NCBI GenBank assembly: GCA_949987705.1
Contig: OX465284.1
Span: forward strand, 112,637,163 to 112,701,162
DNA: 64,000 nt
Reading direction: 5' to 3'
Source: Thereva unica
Taxonomy: Eukaryota; Arthropoda; Insecta; Diptera; Therevidae
Below are positions 1 to 12,201 of this stretch, in pieces. Below the pieces are notes generated by a model that was given only the letters and a program-made list of their open reading frames with translations, was not told where the DNA came from and made no database searches. Each line of letters starts with the position of its first letter. Within the stretch, counting starts at the first letter, position 1. A program made the position numbers and the translations under genes.

Positions 1-1560
1 TCGATTTCTGGTTTCTTTGTGAGGAAAGGGGCTTCGACGGAGTTCGCTACCCAATTCACTGGCTACCTAAGTGCCTGTGGGTGCGTTCGGGAGGTGGACA
101 GCGTTCTATTCAAAGTTTCTGCTTCTTGGTTCTCTAACGCTGCATAAAAACCACCTCCTTCTTTTCTATTCTCCTTTCACCGTTGGTGGTCTATTAAACC
201 GATACCCACCGTACATGGTTTGTCAAAGTCTAGTTTGGCCTCGCATTATGTTAGCAAAATCATCGATTCAGACGATCAACTAAGCGCCCTATATCATTCG
301 TCTATCTAAGCACGATGGTATAGAGGTAAAGCATGACCGTCGGTTTGATTCTCCCCATTTAGTTAGCCCCTGTCGAAGAAGGGAATGATAGAAACGCCCG
401 TAAGACTCAAGAAGTTGAAGAAAAGTAAACAAAACGATGTTGCCTACATATATAAATCCCCATCAAATTCTTTTAATAAAAACATTTATTAATAAAACAA
501 TTACATATTGAAAATTTCCGCTTCAAATCTTCCATAAGAGAAGGCAAAGAAAGCAATTTTCCTAAATACCCTACTTAAATACGACAAATGAGCTTTGCTT
601 TATTATATTAAGGCTAGATTTTTCCAGTTTTCTGTGCCATAGCTAAAGCATTTTCATTTGCGATCATTTGGAATTCTTGGAAGCGCTGCGATATCCTTTG
701 GTTCATCTTTAAATATTTCTCCATGCAATTAAGGGAACATCTTTCCTATAAGAATTTATATCTTTTTTAAAAAATACATATGCAAACATCCTTATTTACT
801 TCTTCAGTTTTAACAGTTCTTGTAGTAAAATCCTTCACGCAATCATTGAAACAAATTTCCGAAACTTTATTGTAAGAAATGAGGAAATCTTGAAACTAGA
901 AATTTTTATTTTTAAGGTTATGTATAAGAAGAATTTGGCAATATAAATTATTCTTACTGTTTTCAATTGATCTTTGTCCAAAGATTCTATAGGAATTGCA
1001 CTGCTCATTGTAATTAGTTGATGTTTTATCTGATTAAATTAGTTAAAAACAATTTTAAGAATACTTTTCGTACCGCTAAAGGTTCACAAAAATCCGTCAC
1101 TTGTTTGACAGTAGGAAAGTAATTTTTTTTTGCGACTTCAGCTAAATTTTATTTGCGAGAGATGGCGTAGTGGAAGGTTAAATAAAATGTTTTTAAATTC
1201 TATAACGGATGGAAAAATTTTGCAGGTGAAGATCTACCTTTTTTTTTAAATTTATGCTTTAAAACAAAATGAGATGTGGACATGTAAAAAGAGCTCCGGC
1301 AAGGGAAGAGGTTTCAAGCTTAAGATGGTCCTGTGGATGTACATAGCCGTGGTACGTTCAATCCTCATTCGGCTCGTTGGTGTGGTGGCTAGCGCTGAGC
1401 AGGCCCTATAGAGTCATTAAGTTGGGAATCGCTAGGACGGCAACAGTAGAGAGCATGCTTTACGCTATACATATGTACTGTACGTATACAGAAAATCGTC
1501 ACAAAAGCTGTACCGTACCGATGAACACAAGCCTCTGGTCAGATTTCTTTCTTCTTTAAG
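1..1560. other. Non-coding AT-rich sequence
   Basis: No exon with conserved protein similarity is seen. A weak tRNA-like head (GGTATAGAGGTAAAGC, then GGTTTGATTCTCC) lies at about 308-355 and may be an old SINE fragment. The remainder is AT-rich with oligo-T tracts. Confidence 0.4.
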
Positions 1561-2437
1561 CTCCTTTAATCCCTCATGGGACATAGGGCTGAAACAGTTG
1601 CCCTCCAGCGTACTCTGTTTTGCGCGACAGCTTTCAGTTCCGACCAGGATCTCCCAGTTGTTGCCCGCGATATTTTTATTCCGACCATTTCGCGACTCTG
1701 TCATCGGGGCATCGAGAACAACTCGCTGGAGTGTTATGCCTCCTCAAACGAGTTGAATCGCATCAGCCAACCGATGACATGCGCTTGGTGGAGCGGGGAA
1801 GGACTAGGGAAGGCTATGACAGGAGGAATCAGGAATGTAAAGAGGAAAGAAGAGAGATGGAAAGTTATGTAGGTGGGAAAGAGGAAAAGGCAAATGGGGG
1901 GGCTGGCCGGGATTCGAACCCCGGACCTCTGGGATAGCAGCCAGACGCCTTACCCCTAGACTACCGAGGCCCCCTAACAGGTGTTCCATGCTATTTCCAG
2001 AATTGGCTGAAGCGCATCTGCTATGAGGCTTGAATCGGCTTTCAACAATTCTGGCGGGTGCCATCTTTTCCAGCTGCTTTACCATTGGCCATCGCATGAA
2101 TTGCGATTACTATTTCCGTCTTGGATGGGGCCTGTGTGATGATTCTTATTGGCTGTGCATTGTTGCTGCTTTCCTGAAGCTCCTTTGCAAGTGAACCATT
2201 CAGGGCGGCGAAGAAGTAATCTCTCCATCTTTGGAGTTGCTCCTCGTCGCTGCACAGCAGCCTTCCATCCGCACTCTTTACGGCATGCTTTTTAGTAGAG
2301 TGCTTTCCCGAGAGCTGTTTAGTAATTTGGTACAGCACCTTACTGTTGCCTGTGTTTGCCGCGTTTTCCGCTTTTTCTGCTGTTGATTTAAACCTCTTGC
2401 TAAAAGACCACGAATGTTTCATCATAACCAGCTTCAA
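1560..2437 (-). mobile_element. Broken RTE-type non-LTR retrotransposon, interrupted by a SINE
   Basis: The minus strand at 2437-2050 reads as the linker before the reverse transcriptase (LLYQITKQLSGK-like, ADGRLLCSDEEQLQRWRDYF, AMANGKAAGKDG). It continues after frameshifts as ELLKADSSLIADALQPILEI to about 1975. On the other side of the SINE, 1730-1565 reads as the family C-terminus (GRSWSELKAVAQNRVRWRAT, then ALCPMRD). The catalytic palm is missing, so the copy is dead. The C-terminus is followed by a GAA-rich tail, as expected for the 3' end. Confidence 0.75.
1740..1975 (-). mobile_element. tRNA-derived SINE, copy 1
   Basis: The minus-strand head at 1974-1897 is tRNA-like: box A TAGTCTAGGGGTAAGGCG at 1963-1946 and a perfect box B GGTTCGAATCC at 1920-1910. 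The anticodon and T loops are 8 nt, so it is not a functional tRNA. The body to the left is pyrimidine-rich on the minus strand and closely matches copy 2 at 50.05-50.28 kb, including the segment GACAGGAGGAATCAGGAATG. Confidence 0.8.
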
Positions 2438-2439
2438 AC

Positions 2440-3030
2440 AAAATTAAAACAAACTTTATACCAACTTATACTAAATACTTTTTTTTTATTAATTCTGAAC
2501 AACAGATATTTACAGATCTTTTATTTCCTTACAAATAAGAATATCTTCAATGAATCACTAAACTTTCTTAAACTTACTTCAACTTCAATAGTAAAGTTTT
2601 TTTGTTTTGTTTCTTTTAATGAATATTGGTCTTTCTTTAAATGTTATTTTTTCTTTATATATTTTCTTTTTTGTTTTTGCTTATAAAAGAAACCTCTCGC
2701 CTCTTGATATAAATTATTATTGGGACTTTATACGCCAATTTAACTTTCTAAAGGAACAATTTATTACAATTATATTTTTTTATTTTCTTTCATTAAATTA
2801 GTTCTGTGTTTTGCAGCGGAAGCGATATTGGGTTTTTGTGTGGAATTAACTTAAAAAGTGGTTTTTTGATAGAAGTAATGATTTGTTTTTGTATGTAAAA
2901 AAGGAATTAAATTAAATTAAAAGTACTTCAATAAATAGGATGATAAAATTTTATAAACTAACATTTAGATTTGAAATTAAAAAAGAAATAATAATAATAT
3001 AGAAATCCAGTTAGCATTTAAAGGAAACGC
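2440..3030. other. AT-rich 3' flank of wapl
   Basis: Very AT-rich, including long T tracts on the plus strand. It probably carries the wapl 3' UTR and polyadenylation region on the minus strand. An AATAAA lies at about 2764-2759 on the minus strand. No gene is seen. Confidence 0.4.
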
Positions 3031-3034
3031 GCAA

Positions 3035-6000
3035 TTATCTTTGACTGTAGGTTTTATAAACTCGCGGTGTACTACGTGTGGAGATTGATGAAGTTGAGGC
3101 TGCTAATTCAATTTGATCGCTTTTATCAGAGCCGGTATTGGAATGTGAATCACATTGTTTAAAGTAGTCAATTATTTTTCTTGTTGATTTTATATGCGAG
3201 ACTACAATTGCTTCCGACTGTGGGAGGTCGATTATTTAATTAATTTTGTCTTTTATATAATAACAAGTAAACAAGAAATACTTACACTCGCTGTTAAATT
3301 CATAAAATTATAATATTTCTCTAAAATGCTAACAATATCCTTAAAACTGCTTTCTCGGAGGTATGTGCGAATCTCTTGTTCATTCTCTTCGCTATCAGAA
3401 ATTAAATAACCAATAAGTAGACCAGCGTAGCTTGCCTGCATTGTATGTTCCATATGATGGCCAGCCTTTTGCAGAACTGTAATATAATGGAGAAATCATA
3501 TTTTCACTGTTTTTTATTGAAAGCAGAATATGAAAACTTACGCTTGGTTACTGTTTCATTTACTTCTTCTTGTGATTGTGGTTTCTTTGCTGTTGTTTCG
3601 GGATTTTCAAGTATGGCATCTGTGTTCTTCTCTGCCAAACTGAAATTTGTGTTTATTTAGTAATAATATATCCATAGAAATAACTAGCAAATAATCTCTC
3701 TATATAAATTTAATTGCTTGAAATAAGCTTGAGTTCTTGATGGACTACGATTGAACAATTTCGAGCACTCAAGCTTTGAAGCCCAGTTTGCATAACAAGC
3801 ACTCGAGCCGAAGGACTAGTAGTATAAAGCGAGAATTTCATAACGAAGAGCTTTCGTAATGCATATTTTAGGGGTCGTCCATTAATTACGTGAGGCGATT
3901 AGGGGGAGAGGGGGTCGAGCCGAATCTCACCCAATCTCACATGAACCTCCTGCCTGCACGGCAATACTTTTCACGCAACACAAGACTAGCCCGCTCGGCT
4001 CACCCCCATACCCTACAGCCTCCCCGTTCACGCACAATACGGTTTAGAAGTTCTCGACTCAACTCGACTGTGGAATAATCTCCCGCAGTCAGTATTTCCG
4101 AACTCGTATAACACTTAGAGTTCAAACGTGGGGAGAGGGCGGTCTCGGAAAATATCACGTAAATTTTTTCCTCAACAGTGTACAATTTCTTGAAAACTGG
4201 ATTAAATTAAATAAAACATTTTTCTCCACTAAAGCCCTCGATACACTTACAGGCCGCCGCCGGCAGGCACGGCCCGATGAAGGCCACAGTATACTTAGTT
4301 TGACTGAGGGAAGAGAACTTCACAGGTGTCCGCCTATCCAGGCGAAGACGAGTCTAGCATAGCAGGTTGTTAATTCAAGTGCAAAAGTGTTGATGGCCTC
4401 AACGAAAACTTTAAATGCATAAATAGATTGGTGACTGGAAAAACCTTTAAAATACACAGTCATCCAAGCGCTCACTGCGATTTTCATCGGAGTTGGCCGC
4501 TTCGTTAGATGAAACCATTTGAAAATTTTTATCGGTGCCTGCCTTAGTGCAAAATGGAATTTATAGTCAGCCCCTCTAGGTACTCGTCGTTGATTAGCAG
4601 TACCAGTGAAGGCCTTGAATACATTCCAGTTGTCTATAGGGATGTCCCTGATACTCGAGCAATTTGCCTGACTCTGTTTCCATTTTTAATATCCAGATCC
4701 ACGCCCTTGGTCTTTTGGGAATATCTTCGCCGAAATAAAGTCCAGACCCCTTCCAAGCATCGCTTAGACGAGCAGCCCATTTTACCATGAACTCATTCAA
4801 GAAATAACTCGTACACCTGATTACCTGCGAGGAATCAAAAGAGAGCAGCGGCCTTTTGACCGCTCTTGTCCCATCACGAACTACGAACCATAACCATCTC
4901 TGATATTTTAGCCTCGATGTCGGCCCAGAGAAGGTCTATCGGTACTAGAATAGGCATCGGTTAGTACCACTAGAAGGTGGTCCTTCATTACTTCGTTCAT
5001 TGGCCTGTTACCCGTTGAGCCTGATTGTTTAGGCTCCTGAAGTAGAAACTTCCCTGACTATGGTTGGTCTTAGCCTTTTCCTTTTTGGTCATTATTTGCG
5101 CTGAGCTATTCTCCCGGAACCTCTCCCTTTTAGTGCGGGAGGTTACCGCTCCTGCGGTACTTGCGTTCGGGAGTGCTTTCCACTCCTCAAGGACTGCTTG
5201 AAATTTTTGCTTTGTCGGTTTTGTCCTTACCCGAGATGGCCTCATTCTCCGCAATTCCGCCGAGAACGAAAAGGGCGCGATTGTACCTTCTCTCACGGAT
5301 GGATGCTCGTGAAGTCTGTTCTCAGATTTGCCCTTGTCACTGTGACCGGTGACTCCTAGCACGCCCTTGGTTATGTTGCCTGACTTTGAAGTACTCGCAA
5401 AGCCAAAGCTGGCGATTGTCCCAATTGGAACAAGCTGAGACTTCCTCGAGGGGGAAGGGTTCGTAGTCCTCGGTCCTAGTCCGTTGCTGTGTTGGGTCAT
5501 TTATGCATCTATTTGTTTTGGTTTATACCCACTGGTTGGCCATTCAGCCTTCGGCACGGTACCTTTACACCTTTGCTTAAAAGTCACCACTCAGGCTATG
5601 GGTATTCGTTGCCAACCGCGACGCTCCTGCTGCTCGTGGTAATGTCTTCCAAAGTGAAGCGTTGTATAGTAAACTAAGATGTGGTTTCGTGAATTGAGAA
5701 AGGTATGTTGAGATTGTTTGGACATATATAGAGGATGAACGAAAAGAAATATTCAAAACAAGTATACAAAACGAGTGCAAATGGGACAGTTGGAAGGACC
5801 TCAGTGATCATACCTCAATTAGGCTGAATTTATCTTCAATCACGCACTACGATAATATTATTACCAGAGCCAACAAGCTTCTAGGTAGAATAAAAAAAGA
5901 GAGCCAAAGAATTCGACAATCTATGGGTTCCAAAAACACTCTTTTATTCTTTAGTTCGTCCAATCCTGCAATATACGTGCTCTATCTGGGATCCTATGAT

Positions 6001-9000
6001 GAAATTCGGCCGACGCGACGCACTAAATTACTCAGGGAATACCCACACCGCACCGGTTACGCTAGCTATCAACAGATGCTGTATGGTCTTTAATAGTCAT
6101 AGCTCCTGTTTCTCCCCCTCACATCCTATAAAATAAAAACTCAGATCCCTACTAACATAACTCCAAAATTTTTGACAATAGTAGCCTAGTTTCACTGGTT
6201 TGTTAATTTAAACTATTTTTTTTATAATAAGGACTCTTGTACTACTTTTGTATTTTAATTTAAGTGTGCCTTGTTTGGTTTAATAAATAAATAAATAAAC
6301 TTACCGGGCTTGCTCCTCGCATTTGTAAAAATACTCAATTAGTGCTTTTATAGCAGGTATTTTGTCAAACTGATTCCCGAAGTCTGATGGTGCATGTGAC
6401 TGCATTATCAAAGTCCTATTTGGAATTGTGTACATCGTCAAGTTGATAAGTAAAAGTAATACCTAAAACGAAAATAGAATATGGAAAATAAGACTTGGCA
6501 ACAACGAACTAATATCTCTCTTTACCAAAATACTAAGCTCGAATATGCATCGTTCTGGAATATAATTTGGTGCTTGTAATAAAATATGAAAACTGGTATC
6601 AAAAATTCCTTCTCTTGCACCAAGTATTGCACTGCCAACAGCACGGCTATCAAACGGATGCGTTAAATTAATAAGAACTTTCAGCGTTGGCACCAGGGCC
6701 TCTCTTAAAACAACACCAGGATTTTCTTTCGGTGTTGCATCAGTGGTTGGATATAAAGCAATCTCAGTATCACACAATTTATACAACTTAAACAGAGTAT
6801 TGACCGCATGGCCGTCGCTATATGAAAGAATATATTCTTGGTTCTTCTCGTTCTGTTGGGAAACATTTTCCAGCACTCTTAGGCACCGTTCTATTGTTCT
6901 TAATTTATCTAGAAGAACCTCTGTCCAACTAACAACGTAATCTGAGATTTGATGGCAGCACTCACAGATTGTCTTAATGATATGCTCAAGACCGCCAAGT
7001 TCCCGGAGTTCTTCCTTGAACCATTCCCCGGCTCTTTTAGAAGTTAATGATAGCAGGGTCTCCATGGCCAATGTACCAGCGGATATTGAATCTATATTTA
7101 AATGGGCAGCTTTGCCCTGACTTTTAATCTCTTCGCATAATTCCCTGACTTTTTGCTTATTTCGTTCGAAGTTAGCGATGCCACCTTCATCCACAGGATT
7201 GCTGGCATCGGCTTCAAGCAAATTCATCATAAGCTCTAAAGAGTCCCTGTCCAAGTCGATATTTAAAGTATCTTGCGCAAGCACAAACATTATCGTTGCG
7301 GTGCACAGGCCTAAGCTGATATCATTGTTAGAATCTCGCAGTGCTTTGAAGAATTTTGTTACAGTTCCATGTGCACGAACATGCATCCGGAATGCAGGCG
7401 TCATACACTTAGAAGCCAGCTGCAGGGCTGACAGGCATCGTGTGGGTATTGGATTATGCGGCTGAAGGGCGTCTAGAATGTACTCTACATCATCGTCCAT
7501 TTCCTGATACTCTCCGATTTCTTGTATTTGATGTGCAGTCTTTACATTCCGGACAACTGTGTAGTATTCCTTTGCTCTCCTATCACACTTAACACTCGTC
7601 ACTGTTTCCGTGTCAAATTTGCCAGCAGTCTGCCTAGTAAGGCGTGTTAGTTTTGATGGACCTTCGATATTGTTGAAATCATCATAAATCGATTCAGCTG
7701 CTGAGGACGCAGGCTTAGCCTCACTAGGCGCACCTTTCTCCTTCCTTTCGTCAGCATCCCACGTGTGCTTGTATACGTGTCGCTTCTTGGTATCACCCTG
7801 ATCGGCCACTAGTGCTCGGCTCTTGAATATGCTGCCCTTCTTCTTTGAGATCACAAGCTTGACGCTTCTCTTTTCGTCGTCGTTAATTGATCCGTCGCCA
7901 TCTGGAATATCTCCACTCTCTGTGTTATTATTATTTATAATTTTGCTAGATCTATTTCTTAAATTTAGGGTTTCCTCATTGTTAGTGTAAGACTTTTTGG
8001 TCGCTGGCTCTTGATTTTGATCGAATTCACGATTCTTAGCTTCACGCTCGTACCACGTTCTTTTGAATTTATTTTTAATTTTGTACTCTTTTTCCGTGAT
8101 TTCCGGCTCGTGCAGCTTCTCCATGGATTCTTCCAGCTCTGGCAGGGTGATGGTTGTATTTAAGCTTGGGGCATCCGGAAGATCTATGGGAATTGTGTTC
8201 TCTTCGAGCTTGTAATCATTTATTGTTGATTCGTCTATTGTTGGTGCTTCTTGAGGATCTGGTTCGGCATCAGGAATTATTGGTTGGTTTCTTTTCTTTT
8301 TTATGGCATAACTCCTTACTGGTGCTTTTGCCTGTAGGGGTAAAAAAGTTGATTGTAAATTAATAATAAAAGAAGATCATTTTCTTATCGTACATTGGAA
8401 GAACTTGAATACAGATTGAAAGATTTATATAACTTGTGACCCGGCCAAATCTAGACGGTGGTCGTACACTATTGGTGATTAAAACTAGAACTAAATCGTA
8501 CGTGGTTCTCAGGCCGCATACAGCTCGAGGTGCCCCTAAGCTGCCCCTGTCTGTCCATGGAACAAACTAAATACGGCGAGTCTGGCGAAGACCTACTGGA
8601 TAAAACCCGCAACTCCAAGGTTTTAACAATCGTGCTGAAGGAGTGAGTGATACTGCGAAAATGTGAGGCTCGAGACGTCGCCAAAAATCGGCAAGGATGG
8701 AAACTAATCGTGAATAGAGTTCGAGACCCAGCGGCACTGACAGCAGCGTATCGGTTGCGGCGCGTCTCACTCGGACCGTCAGCTAACGAATCAAAGAAGA
8801 AGCCAAAATGTACTACCAACGATTGACTCCGGATACTAGGCGACCTCCGGACTAACTTTGCCTTGCCATAGTAATGCGAGTAGCTCCCGAAAGAGCGGGG
8901 AGGAGGTTGCTGTGCTATTGTGAGGCGGAGGATTGAACTTCCTCCATCGCGTCTTCCCTGTTCCTAGGGAGATTTGGAATATGAAGCCTAAATCAATTTT

Positions 9001-12000
9001 GGGCCTTAACCTTGGAGGCTTTTAATGACGGGGTTAGCACAATAGACTGAAAAGGTCGCAGCCATGGCAGTAAGCTGAACATCAAGGATAGAAAAGATTG
9101 AGTTAAGGAGGTTTTGAAGTGTGCTGAAGAAGAGCGTTCAACCTCAATAGAAAACCAATCGTTTAAGCCAGGAAATCGTCATCAGCAGGGGCATTATGAT
9201 TAAGGGTGGGGAGCACGCAAACAGGTAACCGTTGAAATGTAAAATATTAATCGGTCAATTGAATTACATTCTTTATTTATGGGGTACGACCGTCAGGTAT
9301 TTTGGGAGGGGGTGCAGATAGGGCCCCTATGAGACTAGCCGGACCGCCCCATGTGGATTGCCCTATGGGGCCCACAGAAAAGCTTTAACCCCTTGCCTTA
9401 TTCGCGCTTCGTCATAAGGAACGCTCCATCATGCCAAATCAATTCCATCCTCAATTCCGAGTGAAGAAGGGATTCCGAAAAGTTGGAGAGTTTCGGCGTG
9501 CATATGGGAGTAATACTTGCGCCGGTGTCGAAAACTTTACATTTTTAAACGCGAGTGTCGTTTTAACAAAACTTTAAATCGAACAAGAACCGGTCTACTG
9601 AGTTGGCTAAATGACATCCTTCATAGTCACCAACATAATTGCCTGAAACATGAAGCAATACAACAACGAAAACTAAAGCTTTGTATGAGTTAAACTAAAG
9701 CTAAATGTCCCGGCTTCAACGACCTCAGTTCAATAATGTTGAGTTCAATCCACATAAGTGGCTTCAACGGCTTAAGTCCAATTCATGTTAAGTTCGTATA
9801 CCAAATCTAGGTATAAGGCAAGTAATGGTGTAGCATCCATCCATTTTTTTTTATGTGACACACTAGAGACTTAGGGAAGGCCCCTTCGTACTGTCGACCA
9901 TGTATTTATTTTTGAAATGTCGAACAGCAGCTCTAGTCGGAAGATAGAGAGAGAAGTGAAGGAAAGAACTGCCACAACCTAGCTGCGGTATTTTTTTTTA
10001 TTTCATCTACTCCCAACCATGATTCATAACCATGATGTAATGGAAGCTGTTGCTTTTGGGCGGTATGCCCTTTTTTTGGGGTAATGGCTGCACGTGTAAA
10101 TTTTTAAAAATTTGGTTAAACTTCCAAGAAATATGTTAATACATAAATTTCCTCTAACAAATAATTCTGTCTCTTCATAAAACTTATTAAAATCTTCTCT
10201 ACAACTTACCCTTAAACTGCCATTATTATTATTCCTTGTAACTCGACCCACTTTTGCTGGAACTTCGGTACTTGGCTCAACAGCTTCAACCTTTGGAGCA
10301 CCTCTCCTCGATCTTGTTACTCTCTTTGTGGTAACTGCTTCTTCCTGCTCACCCTCCGGCTGTACCTCCTTCTCAGACTCTACAGTTTCTGCACTATTAT
10401 CCAGTATCTGCTCTAATTGTTCGCTGCTATCACTCTTGCTCGGTGATGGTTCGCAGTCAATTTTGGGTGGCGATTGTTGCCCCTCATTTCCATTTTTATT
10501 TGGCGATTGTTCGCTTGTGCTTTTAACTTCATCAGCGGGCGGTATATCAATTTCAAGCTCCATATCACTGCTCGATTTTCTATCATCCTCCCCCACTACA
10601 TTGGCATTGTCTATTTCCCCAGTTAATACCTCTAGTATATCTTCCTTAAGCGGTTCTGTTTGCAGCTGTAGAACATCATCTAGTAATGAATTTGCGCTTT
10701 CTAATGCTAAAGATGGCTCATCATCATCACCGTCCATCATTGACTCTAGTCTTGATTCAATATCGGATGGCGGAGCCACCAAGGAGCTGTGCTGACTTGT
10801 CTCTAGATCACTGGTAACATCGCTAGACCCTCGACTTCTGATAACGCAATTTTCATCAGTAATAACGGCCGGAAATTGATTTGTTTCTTTTGAAGATATA
10901 CTGCCTAGTATTGAGCTTTGTGAATCAAAATCTCGTTCTGAAGGCGAAGGTGCCAGCGGCTTGCCCAATTCGTAATTTTCAGCTAGTGGCTGTGGTGAGG
11001 GAGTTTTGAATTGATGTTCAACAATCTTCAGTGTCGAGTTTTTGTGATGTTTTTTACTCTTGCTTTTCTTCTCGGTTTTATCAGATATTTTAGCGTTTTT
11101 CAGGACATCAGCCTTAATGACAATCTTAAGACTTTCGTGCCGCGGCGGCTGTTCAGGCGATTTTATAGGTTCTAAATTGACTTGGGACTCTTCTGTTTGT
11201 TTACTTGAAAAGGTTAATTGAGACATTTCGTTAACTACTGTTGCGGTAGGCTCCAAATCATTTGGCTGCGTTTGTTTTATTTCAGTTGTAGGTAGTTCAG
11301 GCACTGCTGTTTCCCGAATTGGCGAGTTAAGCACGTCTTCGCTGTCTGTGCTGATTAGACGTGACGTTCCCTGAAAAGCATGAAATATTATTAGTTGATG
11401 CAGAAAGACATGAGTAGATAATGCTATTACCTTTGAAATCCTCAAAACAATTGGTGGATGATCAACGTTTGCTGGGGGCTTATGTGCAGGTAACGGTGGC
11501 TCCTTAGGCGGTTCTGGTGGCTTAGGTTCAGGCTCTCTTTCCTGTTGTATTTCCGCTTTTCCATCTATCTCTGGCTCTGGCTGAATTTCTGGTTCTTGTT
11601 CTGATTCAGGCTCAGCTGATTTAGGCACAATAATATCTCTAAGAGGTGTTTGACTCCGTTCATCATCATCTTCAGCATAATTAACAATTTTCCTATGCCT
11701 CGAGGTAACTCTTGATGGTGGAGCTTCCGGCTTCAGCTTCTTCTCATCTTTCTTCTTCTTCGGTTTTATTATAATTTTATCAGATGATGTTGATTTCTTG
11801 CGTTCACCCCGACTTTTTACTATTTTAATTTTAACAGCATTCGCATCCTTCTTATGTGACGTTGTTAGTTCACGTATTGGTGAAGGCGGTGCTCGGGGTA
11901 GATGATGAATTATTTGTGTCTTAATGATATCAACTGATGAATTTCGACTCTTAAAGAACTTCTTAGGTTTCGGTGGCTCTACTGCTTCTGGTATTTTTAG

Positions 12001-12201
12001 ATCTACACCTTCTGGTGACTGTGCTGGACTTAACGTGGGCGCTGTTACCTTCAAGGCATATGTCCGAGTCGATGTGAAGCCCATTTTTCCCCATTTTCCA
12101 ACAGTTCCTGCTGATCTGGCTGCCGTTGGACGATTTGTATGCTCCTTGTCCTTTAGCAGTGATTCAAGGGGAACCACTATATTCTTACCCCAGCGGGCCA
12201 T
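3035..12201 (-). CDS. wapl: Wapl, cohesin release factor (wings apart-like), seven coding exons
   Basis: Wapl binds Pds5 and the cohesin core in the nucleus and promotes release of cohesin from chromatin. Coding exons, all with GT/AG borders: 12201-11431, 11370-10210, 8331-6526, 6462-6305, 3639-3542, 3476-3286, 3217-3035 (TAA). Phases agree throughout and give about 1455 aa, between human WAPL (about 1190) and fly Wapl. The start was chosen because the protein opens with MARWGKNIVVPLESL and soon has KWGKMGFTSTRTYAL, which I recall as the insect Wapl N-terminus. Residues about 20-890 are charged and low in complexity, with Pro/Glu- and Lys-rich stretches. The helical WAPL domain runs from about residue 895 to 1420. 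Its hallmarks include LLSLTSKRAGEWFKEELREL, LLLLINLTMY with NRTLIMQ, LLQKAGHHMEHTMQASYAGL and a final NFMNLT. The protein ends PRVYKTYSQR. An AG at 12219-12218 could be the acceptor of an upstream 5' UTR exon. Introns 2 and 4 hold transposon debris. Confidence 0.95.
3871..4165. mobile_element. Possible inverted-repeat DNA element in wapl intron 4
   Basis: It starts with GGGGTCGTCCATTAATTACG, an end sequence I recall from many insect repeats. A degraded opposite end (ATCACGTAAATTT) lies near 4155. The inside has no coding signal. The right end is poor, so the boundary is uncertain. Confidence 0.4.
4450..5500 (-). mobile_element. Retrotransposon ORF1 remnant (DUF4780-like C-terminus), in wapl intron 4
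   Basis: The minus-strand frame 5500-4997 gives 167 aa: basic, Ser/Pro-rich, like the N-terminal half of insect retroelement ORF1 proteins. Downstream, 4800-4594 reads WAARLSDAWKGSGLYFGEDI then PKRPRAWIWILKMETES, which resembles the conserved core of DUF4780. Stops and frameshifts separate the parts. No reverse transcriptase is attached. Confidence 0.5.
5790..6300 (+). mobile_element. 3' end of a non-LTR retrotransposon (Jockey-like), next to wapl exon 4
   Basis: The plus strand reads ANKLLGRIKKESQRIRQSMG and then, one frame over, KTLFYSLVRPILQYTCSIWDP, the conserved region after the palm of Jockey/CR1-type reverse transcriptases. It is 5' truncated, frameshifted, and ends in a TAAATAAATAAATAAA tail at about 6283-6299. 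The tail is 3-4 bp from the wapl intron-4 donor GT at 6304-6303. Confidence 0.7.
8660..8810 (+). mobile_element. 3' tail fragment of the window's RTE-like family, in wapl intron 2
   Basis: It shares a roughly 130-bp 3' tail with copies at 17.9, 46.3, 46.9, 56.3 and 60.0 kb: GACGTCGCCAAAAATCG, GAGACCCAGCGGCAC, then CAGCTAACGAATCAAAGAAG. It is short, with no coding capacity left. Confidence 0.7.
11371..11430 (-). other. wapl intron 1, 60 nt, phase 0 and free of stop codons
   Basis: The donor is AAAG|GTAATAG and the acceptor is CTTTTCAG|GGAACG on the minus strand. It is an intron rather than coding sequence because the read-through peptide is strongly hydrophobic (VIALSTHVFLHQLIIFHAFQ), while both flanks are charged, disordered Wapl linker. 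Its length is an exact multiple of three, so retention would insert 20 residues without a frameshift. Confidence 0.75.

Noticed and set aside
1897..1974. tRNA gene on the minus strand
   Set aside because: Pol III boxes are good, but anticodon and T loops have 8 nt, the acceptor stem pairs poorly, and a near-identical sequence with a long shared body occurs at 50.2 kb. It is a SINE head.
10328..10795. 155-aa plus-strand ORF, Ser/Cys-rich
   Set aside because: It is the antisense of wapl exon 2, and its composition mirrors the acidic Ser-rich Wapl linker.
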